The notes under the pieces are model-generated. The model was not told the origin of the DNA. It made no database searches and worked only from the letters and a program-made list of their open reading frames with translations. The translations under genes and the position numbers were made by a program. A stretch of 64,000 nucleotides of DNA from Raineyella sp. LH-20 (lineage in GTDB: Bacteria; Actinomycetota; Actinomycetes; Propionibacteriales; Propionibacteriaceae): assembly GCF_033110965.1 (NCBI RefSeq), contig NZ_CP137003.1, positions 1,116,001 to 1,180,000 of the forward strand, in the 5' to 3' direction. Of the stretch, positions 8,425-16,603 are shown piece after piece. Position 1 is the stretch's first letter; each line of letters starts with the position of its first letter.

Positions 8425-9189
8425 ATGAGTCAGGTGGCGGGAAGTGGTCGGGCCGCTGGAATCCGTTCCAGAAGGCAGCTCCAGTCCGAGATCAAAGATG
8501 CGATCCTGGCGGACTTCGTGTTGTCCGGACGGGTGCCCCCCGGGGGGCGGTTGCCCTCGGAGGCCGAGCTCTCCGAACTGTTCGGTGCCTCCCGGGTCAC
8601 GGTGCGTGCCGCGCTGCAGAGCTTGAAGGACCAGGGCTACATCCGGATCAGTCGGGGCTCGGGGTCGCACGTCCTGCCGCGACCTGAGCTGATCCCCTCC
8701 GGGCTCGACCGGCTGGTCTCCTTCGACACCTTCGCACGCCAGTCGGGCCAGGAGATGCAGACCGCCGACGTCGAACTCGGAGTCGCCCCGCCGGGCGATC
8801 CGGTGGTCCCCGATTTCGATGTTGACAAGGGAGAACTTGTCATCCGGGTGTCTCGGACCAAGGTGCTGGACGGTCATCGGTGCGCTCTGGTCGTCGACCA
8901 TGTGCCGGCGTCCATCCTGTCCCTCGACGTGCTCCGGGAGCGGTTCCGGGGATCGGTCCTCGATCTCCTGCTGGACACCCCCGGCGCCGCCGCCTACTCC
9001 GAGTGCACGATCACCCCCACCGTCGCCGACGCCTCGCTGGCCGCCATCCTGGAGGTGCCGATCGGCACCGCCCTGCTCCGGCTGAGTGAGCACACCCGCG
9101 ATGGTGACGGTCGGCTGGTGAACCGCAGTGAGTCCTGGTTCAACCCGGCCTACTTCGAGTTCCACCTCCGTCGTCGCCGCGACGACTGA
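8425..9189 (+). CDS. GntR family transcriptional regulator, HutC/UTRA subfamily
   Basis: DNA-binding regulator, 254 aa, probable repressor of the hydantoin/D-amino-acid island. The N-terminal winged helix (residues about 15-85) carries the GntR signature PSEAELSELFGASRVTVRAA. A UTRA ligand-binding domain spans about 95-250 and ends SESWFNPAYFEFHLRRRR. The ATG at 8425 follows GAGAGGA at a rather long spacing. The gene lies between two operator copies (8343-8355 and 9297-9309), which fits autoregulation and control of both flanking operons. A weaker half-matching site, TTTGTCCGGTAATT, starts at 8394 just before its own start. The ligand is unknown, presumably a pathway substrate or intermediate. 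Confidence 0.9.
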   Translation: MSQVAGSGRAAGIRSRRQLQSEIKDAILADFVLSGRVPPGGRLPSEAELSELFGASRVTVRAALQSLKDQGYIRISRGSGSHVLPRPELIPSGLDRLVSFDTFARQSGQEMQTADVELGVAPPGDPVVPDFDVDKGELVIRVSRTKVLDGHRCALVVDHVPASILSLDVLRERFRGSVLDLLLDTPGAAAYSECTITPTVADASLAAILEVPIGTALLRLSEHTRDGDGRLVNRSESWFNPAYFEFHLRRRRDD

Positions 9190-9296
9190 GGTATTCGTAA
9201 CGGCACTGTTTCGAACCTGTTCCGATCACCCCACAATCCCTGATTCGGTTGTCCCGAGGCTGGTCAGCCCGAAATCCGGCGTGATAGACAACGGTT

Positions 9297-9309
9297 AGTT
9301 GTCCTACAA
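9297..9309 (+). promoter_or_regulatory. Second GntR operator, upstream of the deacylase-ECF operon
   Basis: AGTTGTCCTACAA, identical over 13 bases to the site in the dpaL promoter and in the same orientation relative to transcription. It ends 17 bases before GTG 9327. A possible -10 (GATAGAC, about 9282-9288) lies just upstream, so a bound repressor would cover the start of transcription. Confidence 0.65.
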
Positions 9310-9326
9310 GTCACCCAGGAGGGGCA

Positions 9327-10913
9327 GTGGAAGCCGAGATCGTGATCAGGGCTGCCGACGTCGTGGAGGCGACCGGTGTCCGCCGGGCCGATGTCGCCCT
9401 CGAGGGCGGGCTGATCGCCGCGGTCGGCACGGAGCTGCCGATCGACAGTGCCGCCGAGGTCATCGACGGGCGCGGCCTGCTCCTGGTCCCGGGGTTCATC
9501 GACCTGCACGCCCACAGCGCGCTGCACGCCTTCGACGAGCCGCAGATGTCGGCCAAGGTCGGCCAAGGCTTCACCACCGAACTCGTCTCGCTCGACGGGC
9601 TGGGCCCCGCCCCGCTGTCCGACGCCGTACGCGAGGACCGCCGTCGCTACCTGGCCGCGCTCGAGCCGAGCGCCGCGGCTCCCTGGGACTGGACCAGCCT
9701 CGCGGACTATCTCGAGGCCCTCCGGGCGGCCGGGCCGACCACGTCCATGGTCACCTGCGTCCCGCACAGTGCCGTCCGGGAGGTGGTGATGGGTGGAGCC
9801 GACCGGCGTCCCACCGACGTGGAACTGCGCGAGATGCAGGACCTGGTGGCCGTGTGCTGCGAGGCCGGCGCCCGGGCGGTGTCGTTCGGGATGATCTATG
9901 CGCCGGGGCTCTTCGCCGACACCGCCGAGCTCACCGCGATCGCGGAGGTCGCCGCGCGCTACGGGGTGCCGCTGGTGCCCCATGTCCGCAATGAGGCGAG
10001 CGGAGTGCTCGACTCGATCCGCGAGTTCGTCCAGGTGGCCGAGCGCACCGGTGCACCGCTGCACATCTCGCACCTCAAGCTGATCGGGTCCGCCGACCTC
10101 TTCGGGGACCTGATGGCGCTGCTGGCCGAGGCGGCCACCCGGATCTCGCTGACCGTCGACCAGTACCCGTACGGCGCCGGGAGCACGATCCTCGCGGCCC
10201 TGTTGCCGCCGTACGCGTTCGCCGGCGGACCGGCCGCCCTCCTCGACCGGCTGTCGAGCCGCACCGAACGCACCCGGATGGCGTACGACATGATGCACGG
10301 GTTGCCGGGGTGGGAGAACCTGTTCGGTGCCTGCGGTCCGGAGCACATCGTCATCACCCAGGCGGCGGCGCCGCGCACCGACGAGGTCGGGCTGACCGTG
10401 GCCGCGATCGCCGAGCGCACCGGGGACGATCCGGCCGGAGCGGTGCTGCGCCTGTTGGCCGACACCGCCCTCGACGTCGGGATGATCGACCACTACGCCA
10501 GCGAGCAGATGGTCCGCGACATCTATCGGGAGTCCGGATCCCTGGTCGGCACCGACGGCGTGTTCAACCCACACCCCCACCCGCGTCTGCACGGCACCGC
10601 CCCGAAACTGCTCGGTCGGTTCGCCCTCGAGGAGCGCCTCGTCGACGTGCCCGAGGCGGTCCGCCGGATGTCGACCGAGCCGGCACGTGTCCTCGGCCTG
10701 CGTGACCGGGGGATCATCGCCCCCGGTTATCGGGCCGACCTCGCCCTCCTCGATCCCGCATCCTTCCGCGACAGTGCCAGCTACCAGGATCCGATCCGTC
10801 TGCCCGACGGTGTCCGCCGGGTCATCGTCGACGGGCATGTCGTCTGGCGCGAGGGCCGGCACACCGGACTGCGCCCTGGTTCCGTCATCCGTACGGCCCC
10901 GGTCGGGGCCTGA
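9327..10913 (+). CDS. N-acyl-D-amino-acid deacylase-like amidohydrolase
   Basis: Metal-dependent amidohydrolase, 528 aa, of the D-aminoacylase / amidohydrolase 3 type. It has the composite N- and C-terminal beta-sandwich and a TIM barrel with the DLHAHSALHAF metal motif (about residues 63-73). HVRNEASGVLDSI, HISHLKLIG and the late GTDGVFNPHPHPRLHGT match D-aminoacylases and imidazolonepropionase-like deacylases. GTG 9327 is preceded by AGGAGGGG (9317-9324), a strong ribosome-binding site. It is the first gene of the ECF transporter operon and follows the second GntR operator directly. It could free D-amino acids from N-acyl (formyl, acetyl or carbamoyl) forms; the exact acyl group cannot be read from sequence. 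Confidence 0.82.
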   Translation: MEAEIVIRAADVVEATGVRRADVALEGGLIAAVGTELPIDSAAEVIDGRGLLLVPGFIDLHAHSALHAFDEPQMSAKVGQGFTTELVSLDGLGPAPLSDAVREDRRRYLAALEPSAAAPWDWTSLADYLEALRAAGPTTSMVTCVPHSAVREVVMGGADRRPTDVELREMQDLVAVCCEAGARAVSFGMIYAPGLFADTAELTAIAEVAARYGVPLVPHVRNEASGVLDSIREFVQVAERTGAPLHISHLKLIGSADLFGDLMALLAEAATRISLTVDQYPYGAGSTILAALLPPYAFAGGPAALLDRLSSRTERTRMAYDMMHGLPGWENLFGACGPEHIVITQAAAPRTDEVGLTVAAIAERTGDDPAGAVLRLLADTALDVGMIDHYASEQMVRDIYRESGSLVGTDGVFNPHPHPRLHGTAPKLLGRFALEERLVDVPEAVRRMSTEPARVLGLRDRGIIAPGYRADLALLDPASFRDSASYQDPIRLPDGVRRVIVDGHVVWREGRHTGLRPGSVIRTAPVGA

Positions 10914-11029
10914 CCCCCTGGTCGCCGGGTCGCTCCCGGTCCGAGTTCCACCACCCCCCTCCCGCTCGGGTCGCTCCCGGCCGGGGCCTCCGCATCGCCG
11001 CGGCTCCACCCCTCGAAAGGACCACGACC

Positions 11030-11671
11030 ATGAGCACCATCAACGAGCAGGCCGAACGTACGACCACCGCCACCGCGTCCGTCTGGGACGTCGAGGAGGG
11101 TGAGGTCCGCAAGCCCGGCCTCCAGCACTTCGTCATGACCGCCCTCTTCACCGGTATCGGTGTGGTGGTCGGCACCTTCGGCAGCCTGGCGATCCCGCTC
11201 GGCTACATCACGGCGTTCTGGCCGGGTCAGGCCATCCAGACGGTCGGCGGCATCTGGTACGGCGGCTGGGGCGGCATCGCCGGTGCCGTCTTCCCGCTGA
11301 TCTCCAACGCGATCTCCGGATCCGCTCCGCTGCCGGTGTCGCTCGCCTACCTCCCCGGCAACCTGGCCCAGGCGATCGTCGGTGGCCTCGCCTTCCGGAT
11401 GCTGAAGGCCGATCCGCGCCTGCGGTCCGGCAAGGACTGGGTGGTCTTCACCGTCTTCGGCATCGTCCTCTCCAACGTCATCGGCGCGCTCTGGGGTGCC
11501 GGCGTGCTCGTCGCCTTCAGCCTGATCTCGCCCGACGCCTTCGTGGTGACCTTCATCGGTTGGTTCCTGGGCAACTCGATCGCCTCGTGGGTGCTCGGCG
11601 TCGTGATGCTGAAGTTCATCTCGCCGATCGTGCTGCGCTCCCGGGCATTCGTGAAGCGCGTCTGGGCCTGA
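11030..11671 (+). CDS. ECF transporter S (substrate-binding) component
   Basis: Small membrane protein, 213 aa, with five to six hydrophobic helices after a polar N-terminus of about 35 residues. GLQHFVMTALFTGIGVVVG, GGIWYGGWGGIAGAVFP and the central PLPVSLAYLPGNLAQAIVGG resemble S components that capture vitamins or small metabolites. The following three genes encode EcfT and two EcfA ATPases, so this is a dedicated group I system. The substrate is not a recognised vitamin family. From context I infer a hydantoin, dihydropyrimidine, ureide or N-acyl-D-amino acid. AAAGGA lies upstream of ATG 11030. The 116-bp gap before it is C-rich with no clear promoter. Confidence 0.78.
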   Translation: MSTINEQAERTTTATASVWDVEEGEVRKPGLQHFVMTALFTGIGVVVGTFGSLAIPLGYITAFWPGQAIQTVGGIWYGGWGGIAGAVFPLISNAISGSAPLPVSLAYLPGNLAQAIVGGLAFRMLKADPRLRSGKDWVVFTVFGIVLSNVIGALWGAGVLVAFSLISPDAFVVTFIGWFLGNSIASWVLGVVMLKFISPIVLRSRAFVKRVWA

Positions 11672-11731
11672 TCCAGCCCGCCCCAGCCGTACGACCCCTC
11701 ACCCCCACCGAACCAGCCGGGAGGCAGTCAG

Positions 11732-12682
11732 ATGACCACATCGGTGCACCACGAAGCGCTCACCGGAGGCGGCCCCGGGGCGACCTCGCCCCTCGAGGTC
11801 ACCCGGCCACGGGAGCGCGCACTGCGCAAGACGATCGTCGGGTACATCCCGGCCCAGTCGCCGATGTATCACCTGCACCCGGCCTCCCGGCTGGTCCTCT
11901 ACCTGGTGACTTCGGTCATCCCCCTCTTCATCGAGGCGCCGGAGGTGAACATCCTGGTGGTCCTGCTGAGCCTGGGCCTGTTCGCGTACGCCAATGTGAA
12001 GCTCGCTCGGCTGAGGATGTTCCTGCCGATGTTCGCCACGGTCTTCGTCATCCTCGGCCTGACCTACACGGTCTTCCCTCGACGTTTCGAGACCGACTCG
12101 GCGGTGCTCTTCGCCGTCGGCCCTGTCACCGGTCACTTCGACTCCCTGATGTGGGCGTTCGCGACCTACTGCCGGATCATCGCCCTCGTCCTGGCCTCGA
12201 TCTTCTACTTCTCCACCAACCGGGAGAGCGACATCCTGGTGGCGTTGCGGACCTTCGGCGTGCCCTTCGTGGTCTCCTACTTCGTCGGTCTGACCCTGCG
12301 GTCCGTCGGGATCTTCCTGGAGGACTACGCGGTGATTCGCGAGGCCGAGATCGCCCGCGGACTGGACACCCGCACCCTCGGCCCGATCGGACGGATCCGG
12401 CACTTCGCGATGAACCTGGTGCCGTTGTTCACCCTGTCGATCCGGCGCAGTGACGACATCAGCATCGGTCTCTACGCCAAGGGCACGCGGCTCAGCGGCC
12501 GGGTCAACGGCGTGCGCCGCCCCGACTACCTGCGCTCCCGCTTCGTCATCCGGGCGAGGGATCGGGTCCTCGTCATCCTGCTGCTGGTGACGCTGGCCGG
12601 CGTGATCGCCCTGCGGTCGGCCACCCCCTGGCTCGGCCTGACCCATTCCGCCGTGTACTCCGGCCTCCTCGGCCTGCTCTGA
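11732..12682 (+). CDS. ecfT: ECF transporter transmembrane component EcfT
   Basis: Membrane scaffold that couples ATPases to the S component, 316 aa (CbiQ family). Helices occur around VLYLVTSVIPLFIEAP, ILVVLLSLGLFAY and VILLLVTLAGVIALR. The two cytosolic coupling motifs are EIARGLDT and GLYAKGTR, the second with Lys in place of Arg in the usual ARG triplet. GGGAGG lies ahead of ATG 11732. It is the third gene in the operon that starts with the deacylase. Confidence 0.87.
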   Translation: MTTSVHHEALTGGGPGATSPLEVTRPRERALRKTIVGYIPAQSPMYHLHPASRLVLYLVTSVIPLFIEAPEVNILVVLLSLGLFAYANVKLARLRMFLPMFATVFVILGLTYTVFPRRFETDSAVLFAVGPVTGHFDSLMWAFATYCRIIALVLASIFYFSTNRESDILVALRTFGVPFVVSYFVGLTLRSVGIFLEDYAVIREAEIARGLDTRTLGPIGRIRHFAMNLVPLFTLSIRRSDDISIGLYAKGTRLSGRVNGVRRPDYLRSRFVIRARDRVLVILLLVTLAGVIALRSATPWLGLTHSAVYSGLLGLL

Positions 12683-12716
12683 CCACCCGCCCGTCCCCTC
12701 GAAGGCAGGAACATCC

Positions 12717-13586
12717 ATGACCTCCCCCCACGACCCTCCGGCCATCAGGTTCTCCGAGTTCTCCTGGAAGTACCAGGACGCGAAGCGGTTCGCGCTCAGC
12801 GACGTGGACCTCACCGTCCGGGAGGGGGAATTCGTCGGGATCGTCGGCCCGAACGAGGCCGGCAAGACGACACTGGTCTCCGCGATCAAGGGCATCATCC
12901 CGGAGAATCACCACGGGGTCTACCGCGGCGTCGTCGAGGTCTTCGGACGTGAGGTGCGCAGCCTGTCGACGCTCGAGGCGGCCGGTGCGGTGGGGATGGT
13001 GTTCGCCGATCCGGACGCCCAGTTCACCTCGATGAGCGTCGAGGAGGAGATCACCTTCGGCATGGAGAACCTCGGTGTCCCGCTGCCCGAGATCCACCGT
13101 CGACTGGCCTCCGTCGCCGCGCTGGCGGACCTCGCGGACCTGCTGGAGAAGTCCCCGCACGAACTGTCCGGTGGCCAGAAGCAGCGCGTCGCGATCGCGT
13201 CGGTGCTGGCGATGGAGCCCAGGATCCTGATCCTCGACGAGCCGACATCCATGCTCGATCCGCGGTCGAAGACGATGGTCTATCGCCTGCTGGCCGACCT
13301 CAAGGAGCGTCGCCGCCTCACCATCCTCGTCGTCGAGCACAACCTTGAGCGCCTGGTCGAGGTCTGCGACCGGCTGGTGCTCGTCACCGACGGCGGGGTC
13401 CGCGTCGACGCCCCCACCCGGACCTTCTTCGACCTCCTCGACGAGGACGACCGACGCAGCATCCGTGTGCCGTCGTCGATCGGCTTCCTCGGCAGGGTAC
13501 GCCGCGACGGCAGCGGCGGGGCGGTCACGGTTCCTCAGGTGGCAGCCGCGGCCCGCCGCCTCATCACGTCAGGAGCACACGCATGA
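12717..13586 (+). CDS. ecfA: ECF transporter ATPase, subunit 1
   Basis: ABC-type ATPase, 289 aa, energising the ECF transporter. Walker A is GPNEAGKTTLV, with Glu at the place usually held by Gly. The Q-loop region is VFADPDAQFTSM, the signature is an intact LSGGQKQR, and Walker B is ILILDEPTSMLD followed by the switch His in VVEHNLE. An ATGA overlap joins it to the second ATPase. A canonical signature here and a changed one in the partner make the pair asymmetric. Confidence 0.9.
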   Translation: MTSPHDPPAIRFSEFSWKYQDAKRFALSDVDLTVREGEFVGIVGPNEAGKTTLVSAIKGIIPENHHGVYRGVVEVFGREVRSLSTLEAAGAVGMVFADPDAQFTSMSVEEEITFGMENLGVPLPEIHRRLASVAALADLADLLEKSPHELSGGQKQRVAIASVLAMEPRILILDEPTSMLDPRSKTMVYRLLADLKERRRLTILVVEHNLERLVEVCDRLVLVTDGGVRVDAPTRTFFDLLDEDDRRSIRVPSSIGFLGRVRRDGSGGAVTVPQVAAAARRLITSGAHA

Positions 13587-14452
13587 ACAGCGCCACGGCA
13601 CCCATCATCGATGTCCGCGGGGCGGCCTTCCACTACGAGGACGGCACCGAGGCGCTGACCGAGATCGACCTGAGCGTACGGTCGGGGGAGTTCCTCGCTC
13701 TGATCGGCACCAACGGTAGCGGCAAGACCACCCTGTCGAAGTGCCTCAACGGCATCCTCAAGGTCACCCGCGGCTCGGTCACCGTCGACGGCCGGGCCAT
13801 CGGGCGCGACACCCGCACGTCGGACCTGATCGGCAGCATCGGTTACGTCTTCCAGAACCCTGACCACCAGCTCTTCAATGCCACGATCCGCGACGAGATC
13901 GCGTACGCGCCGCGCAACCTCGGCCTCGACGAGGCGGAGGTGGATCGCCGGGTGCGGGAGGCGGCCCGGACCGCCGGGATCGGTGCGGACCTCTTCGACG
14001 AACACCCGTTCTTCCAGCCGAAAGGCATCCGTCAGCGGATCGCGATCGCCTCGATCCTGTCGCTGCGCCCGAAGATCATCATCGTGGACGAGCCCACCAC
14101 CGGCCAGGACTACCGGCAGTCGATGGAGGTGATGACGTTCCTCAAGGAGCTCAACGAGCAGCACGGCCACACCATCATCGTGATCACCCACGACATGGAC
14201 ATCGTCGCCGAGTTCGCCCATCGGGTGGTCGCGATGACGGCGGGCAGGGTGATCATCGACGGCTCCACCCGCGAGGTGCTGAGCCGTGCCGATGACATCG
14301 CCCGGGCCGATCTGATGCCGCCGGTGATCACCCAGGTGGCCCAGTCGCTCGGCGATCTGGGGGTGCGCCCGGACGTCCTGGACGAGGACGAGATGGTCGC
14401 GGAGTGGGAACGGATCGCGGCCGGCACCGGCAGGGCGGAGCTGCCGGCATGA
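13583..14452 (+). CDS. ECF transporter ATPase, subunit 2 (altered signature motif)
   Basis: Partner ABC ATPase, 289 aa. Walker A GTNGSGKTT, Q-loop VFQNPDHQLFNAT, Walker B IIIVDEPTTGQD and switch His (VITHDMDIV) are intact. The ABC signature LSGGQ is replaced by QPKGIRQRIAIAS. Related ECF ATPases with KG-x-RQ signatures exist as far as I recall, so this is probably a functional variant rather than decay. The start overlaps the first ATPase stop (ATGA), and its own stop overlaps the hydantoinase start (ATGA 14449-14452), giving equal dosage of transporter and enzyme. Confidence 0.88.
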   Translation: MNSATAPIIDVRGAAFHYEDGTEALTEIDLSVRSGEFLALIGTNGSGKTTLSKCLNGILKVTRGSVTVDGRAIGRDTRTSDLIGSIGYVFQNPDHQLFNATIRDEIAYAPRNLGLDEAEVDRRVREAARTAGIGADLFDEHPFFQPKGIRQRIAIASILSLRPKIIIVDEPTTGQDYRQSMEVMTFLKELNEQHGHTIIVITHDMDIVAEFAHRVVAMTAGRVIIDGSTREVLSRADDIARADLMPPVITQVAQSLGDLGVRPDVLDEDEMVAEWERIAAGTGRAELPA

Positions 14453-15846
14453 GTGAGCTGATCGCCTTCGTCGGCGGGGAGATCGCCGACGAGTCCGGCA
14501 GCCGTCCCGCGGACGTCCTCGTTCGCGACGGGGTCATCGTCGGTGTCGGGATGTCCGACGCCTGGAACCTCACCGCCGCGCGGATCGTCGACTGCACCGG
14601 GCGGGTGCTGCTGCCGGGCGGCATCGACGTGCACACCCACATGGAGTCCGGCTCGTTCGAGCAGCGGACGTCCGACGACTTCTTCACCGGGACCCGGGCC
14701 GCCGCGGTCGGGGGCACCACCACGATCATCGACTATGCCTCGCAGTTGCCGGGGCTGACGGTGTCCGAGTCCGTCGCTCGACACGCCGGGTCGGCCGCCG
14801 GGAAGGCCGTCATCGATTTCGGCCTGCATGCCGCCGTCACCCGGCTCTACGACGGCTTCGACAAGGAGTTCCGTACGCTCGCCGGCGACGGGATCACCAG
14901 CGTCAAGACGTACATGGCCTATCGGGGCACCCTGATGATCGACGACGGCGAACTGTTCCGGGTGCTGTCCCGGGCCGGTTCGGCCGGCATGCAGGTGTGC
15001 GTCCATGCGGAGAACGGCGACATCATCGACGTCCTGGCGGCCGACCTCGTCGCCCGAGGCGTACGAGGCCCGGAGGGCCACCTGCTGTCCCGACCGCCGT
15101 CGACCGAGTCGGAGGCGGTCGCCCGCGCGATCCGGATCTCGCGGATGGCCGAGGCGCCGCTCTACTTCGTGCACATGTCGACCTCGGAGTCGGTCGACCT
15201 GATCGGTGAGGCGCGGGTCGGCGGGTGGCCGATCGGCGGCGAGACCTGCACGCATTACCTGTCTTTGGGGCCCGACGAGTACTACCGGCCCGACTTCGGC
15301 GGCGCCAGGGCCGTCCTCACGCCGCCGCTGCGCGAGGAGCCGCACCGCAACGCCCTGTGGCGGGGACTGTCGTCCGGGGTGCTCGGCATCGTCAGCTCCG
15401 ACCACTGCCCATACTGTTTCGCCACCCAGAAGACCGACGGGCGCGACGACTTCCGGAAGATCCCCAACGGAGGGCCCGGGGTGGAGCACCGGATGCTGGT
15501 GACGTATTCCGAGGGCGTGCACGGGGGACGGATCGACCTGGGCAGGTTCGTCTCGATCACCGCCGCCGAACCGGCCAGGCGGTTCGGGCTCTACCCTCGC
15601 AAGGGTGTGCTGGCACCCGGGTCGGACGCCGATATCGTCGTCCTCGACCCCGCGGGCACCACCCACATCTCTGCCGCGTCGCAGCTCCAGAACATCGACT
15701 ACACGCTGTGGGAGGACGTGACCGCACACGGCCGATTCGACCAGGTCTGGTCGCGCGGCGAACTGGTCGCCGAGCAGGGGCGCCCGACCGAGGCCGGCAA
15801 CCGTGCCGGGCGAGGGCGCTTCCTCCTCCGCGCCACCGTCGGCTGA
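14449..15846 (+). CDS. Dihydropyrimidinase / D-hydantoinase
   Basis: Opens the ring of dihydropyrimidines or 5-substituted hydantoins to N-carbamoyl acids; 465 aa. Metal motif GGIDVHTHMESGSF, the carboxylated bridging lysine in SVKTYMAYRG, HAENGDIID, and the late SDHCPYCFATQK are all hydantoinase hallmarks; the ending is SRGELVAEQGRPTEAG. ATG 14449 is chosen because it overlaps the ATPase stop and starts MSELIAFVGGEI; the open frame extends 45 bases upstream without homology. Its products would be substrates of the M20 carbamoylase at 5869-7146, and the racemase follows it. Confidence 0.9.
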   Translation: MSELIAFVGGEIADESGSRPADVLVRDGVIVGVGMSDAWNLTAARIVDCTGRVLLPGGIDVHTHMESGSFEQRTSDDFFTGTRAAAVGGTTTIIDYASQLPGLTVSESVARHAGSAAGKAVIDFGLHAAVTRLYDGFDKEFRTLAGDGITSVKTYMAYRGTLMIDDGELFRVLSRAGSAGMQVCVHAENGDIIDVLAADLVARGVRGPEGHLLSRPPSTESEAVARAIRISRMAEAPLYFVHMSTSESVDLIGEARVGGWPIGGETCTHYLSLGPDEYYRPDFGGARAVLTPPLREEPHRNALWRGLSSGVLGIVSSDHCPYCFATQKTDGRDDFRKIPNGGPGVEHRMLVTYSEGVHGGRIDLGRFVSITAAEPARRFGLYPRKGVLAPGSDADIVVLDPAGTTHISAASQLQNIDYTLWEDVTAHGRFDQVWSRGELVAEQGRPTEAGNRAGRGRFLLRATVG

Positions 15847-15862
15847 GCGGCCTGGCTCGGCG

Positions 15863-16603
15863 ATGACCCGCATCCTGGTGATCAACCCCAACTGCAGCGA
15901 GACGATGACGGCCACGATCCGACGGTCGGCGACCGGCGCCGCACCGGCGGACACCGAGCTGGAGGTGGTGAGCACTCCCGGTGCGCCGGCGGCGATCGAC
16001 ACGCCGGAGGAGGAGCGGGCAGCCGTCACCGCGATGCTCGCCTCCCCGGCCATCCCGACCGGCGCGGGGACACCGGACGTCGTGGTCGTCGCCTGCTTCG
16101 GCGATCCCGGTGTCGAGGAGATCGGTGAGCGGACCGCGGTGCCGGTGATCGGTATTGCCCGGACGACACTGGACCATGCGGCGGCGACCTACGGGACCTT
16201 CGGCATCCTGGCCGCCTCCGAGGAGGCCGTCGGCCTGATGACGGACCTGGTCGACCGCTACCGGCTCAGCTCGGCATGTGTCGGCGTGGGGGCGATCGGC
16301 GTGGGGGTGGCCGCGCTGGACGCCGACCTGTGGGGGCACTGGGACAGGATCACGCAGGCGGCCGAGCGGTTGGTGGCGTCGGGCGCGGCCTGCCTCTGCC
16401 TCGGCTGCTCCGGGCTCGGGCCGGTGGCCGAGCGGCTGTCCGCCGCGGTCGGTCGCCCGGTCCTGGATCCGGTGTCGATCGCGGTCCGACACGCTGTGTC
16501 CTTCGGAGCTGCCGGAACATGTGCCCGCCGGAACATACACCAGGGGCCGCCGGTACGACACCTGACGGCCCCTGGGGATTCTGTGCTCTCGCTACGAGAT
16601 TGA
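15863..16603 (+). CDS. Asp/Glu/hydantoin racemase with unusual C-terminal tail
   Basis: Cofactor-independent racemase, 246 aa. RILVINPNCSETMT starts the first half; the two catalytic cysteines lie in VACFGDPG and CLGCSGLG, one per pseudo-symmetric half, and VLDPVSIAVRHAV is the usual final helix. ATG 15863 starts at the conserved strand; an upstream ATG (15803) would overlap the hydantoinase by 44 bases. The last ~28 residues (from GTCARRNIH) have no family look and are encoded by a terminator-like hairpin (16540-16575). The natural stop may therefore have been lost by a small frameshift. It would racemise hydantoins so that stereospecific enzymes can use both forms. Confidence 0.85.
   Translation: MTRILVINPNCSETMTATIRRSATGAAPADTELEVVSTPGAPAAIDTPEEERAAVTAMLASPAIPTGAGTPDVVVVACFGDPGVEEIGERTAVPVIGIARTTLDHAAATYGTFGILAASEEAVGLMTDLVDRYRLSSACVGVGAIGVGVAALDADLWGHWDRITQAAERLVASGAACLCLGCSGLGPVAERLSAAVGRPVLDPVSIAVRHAVSFGAAGTCARRNIHQGPPVRHLTAPGDSVLSLRD
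16540..16575 (+). terminator. Terminator-like hairpin inside the 3' end of the racemase ORF
   Basis: CCAGGGGCCG (16540-16549) and CGGCCCCTGG (16566-16575) form a perfect 10-bp stem with a 16-base loop, followed by GGATTCTGTG. It falls inside the coding frame of the racemase tail, an odd place for the end of a seven-gene operon. Confidence 0.5.

Noticed and set aside
14110-16053. 647-codon minus-strand frame over the hydantoinase
   Set aside because: Antisense shadow of the hydantoinase gene with no family motif.
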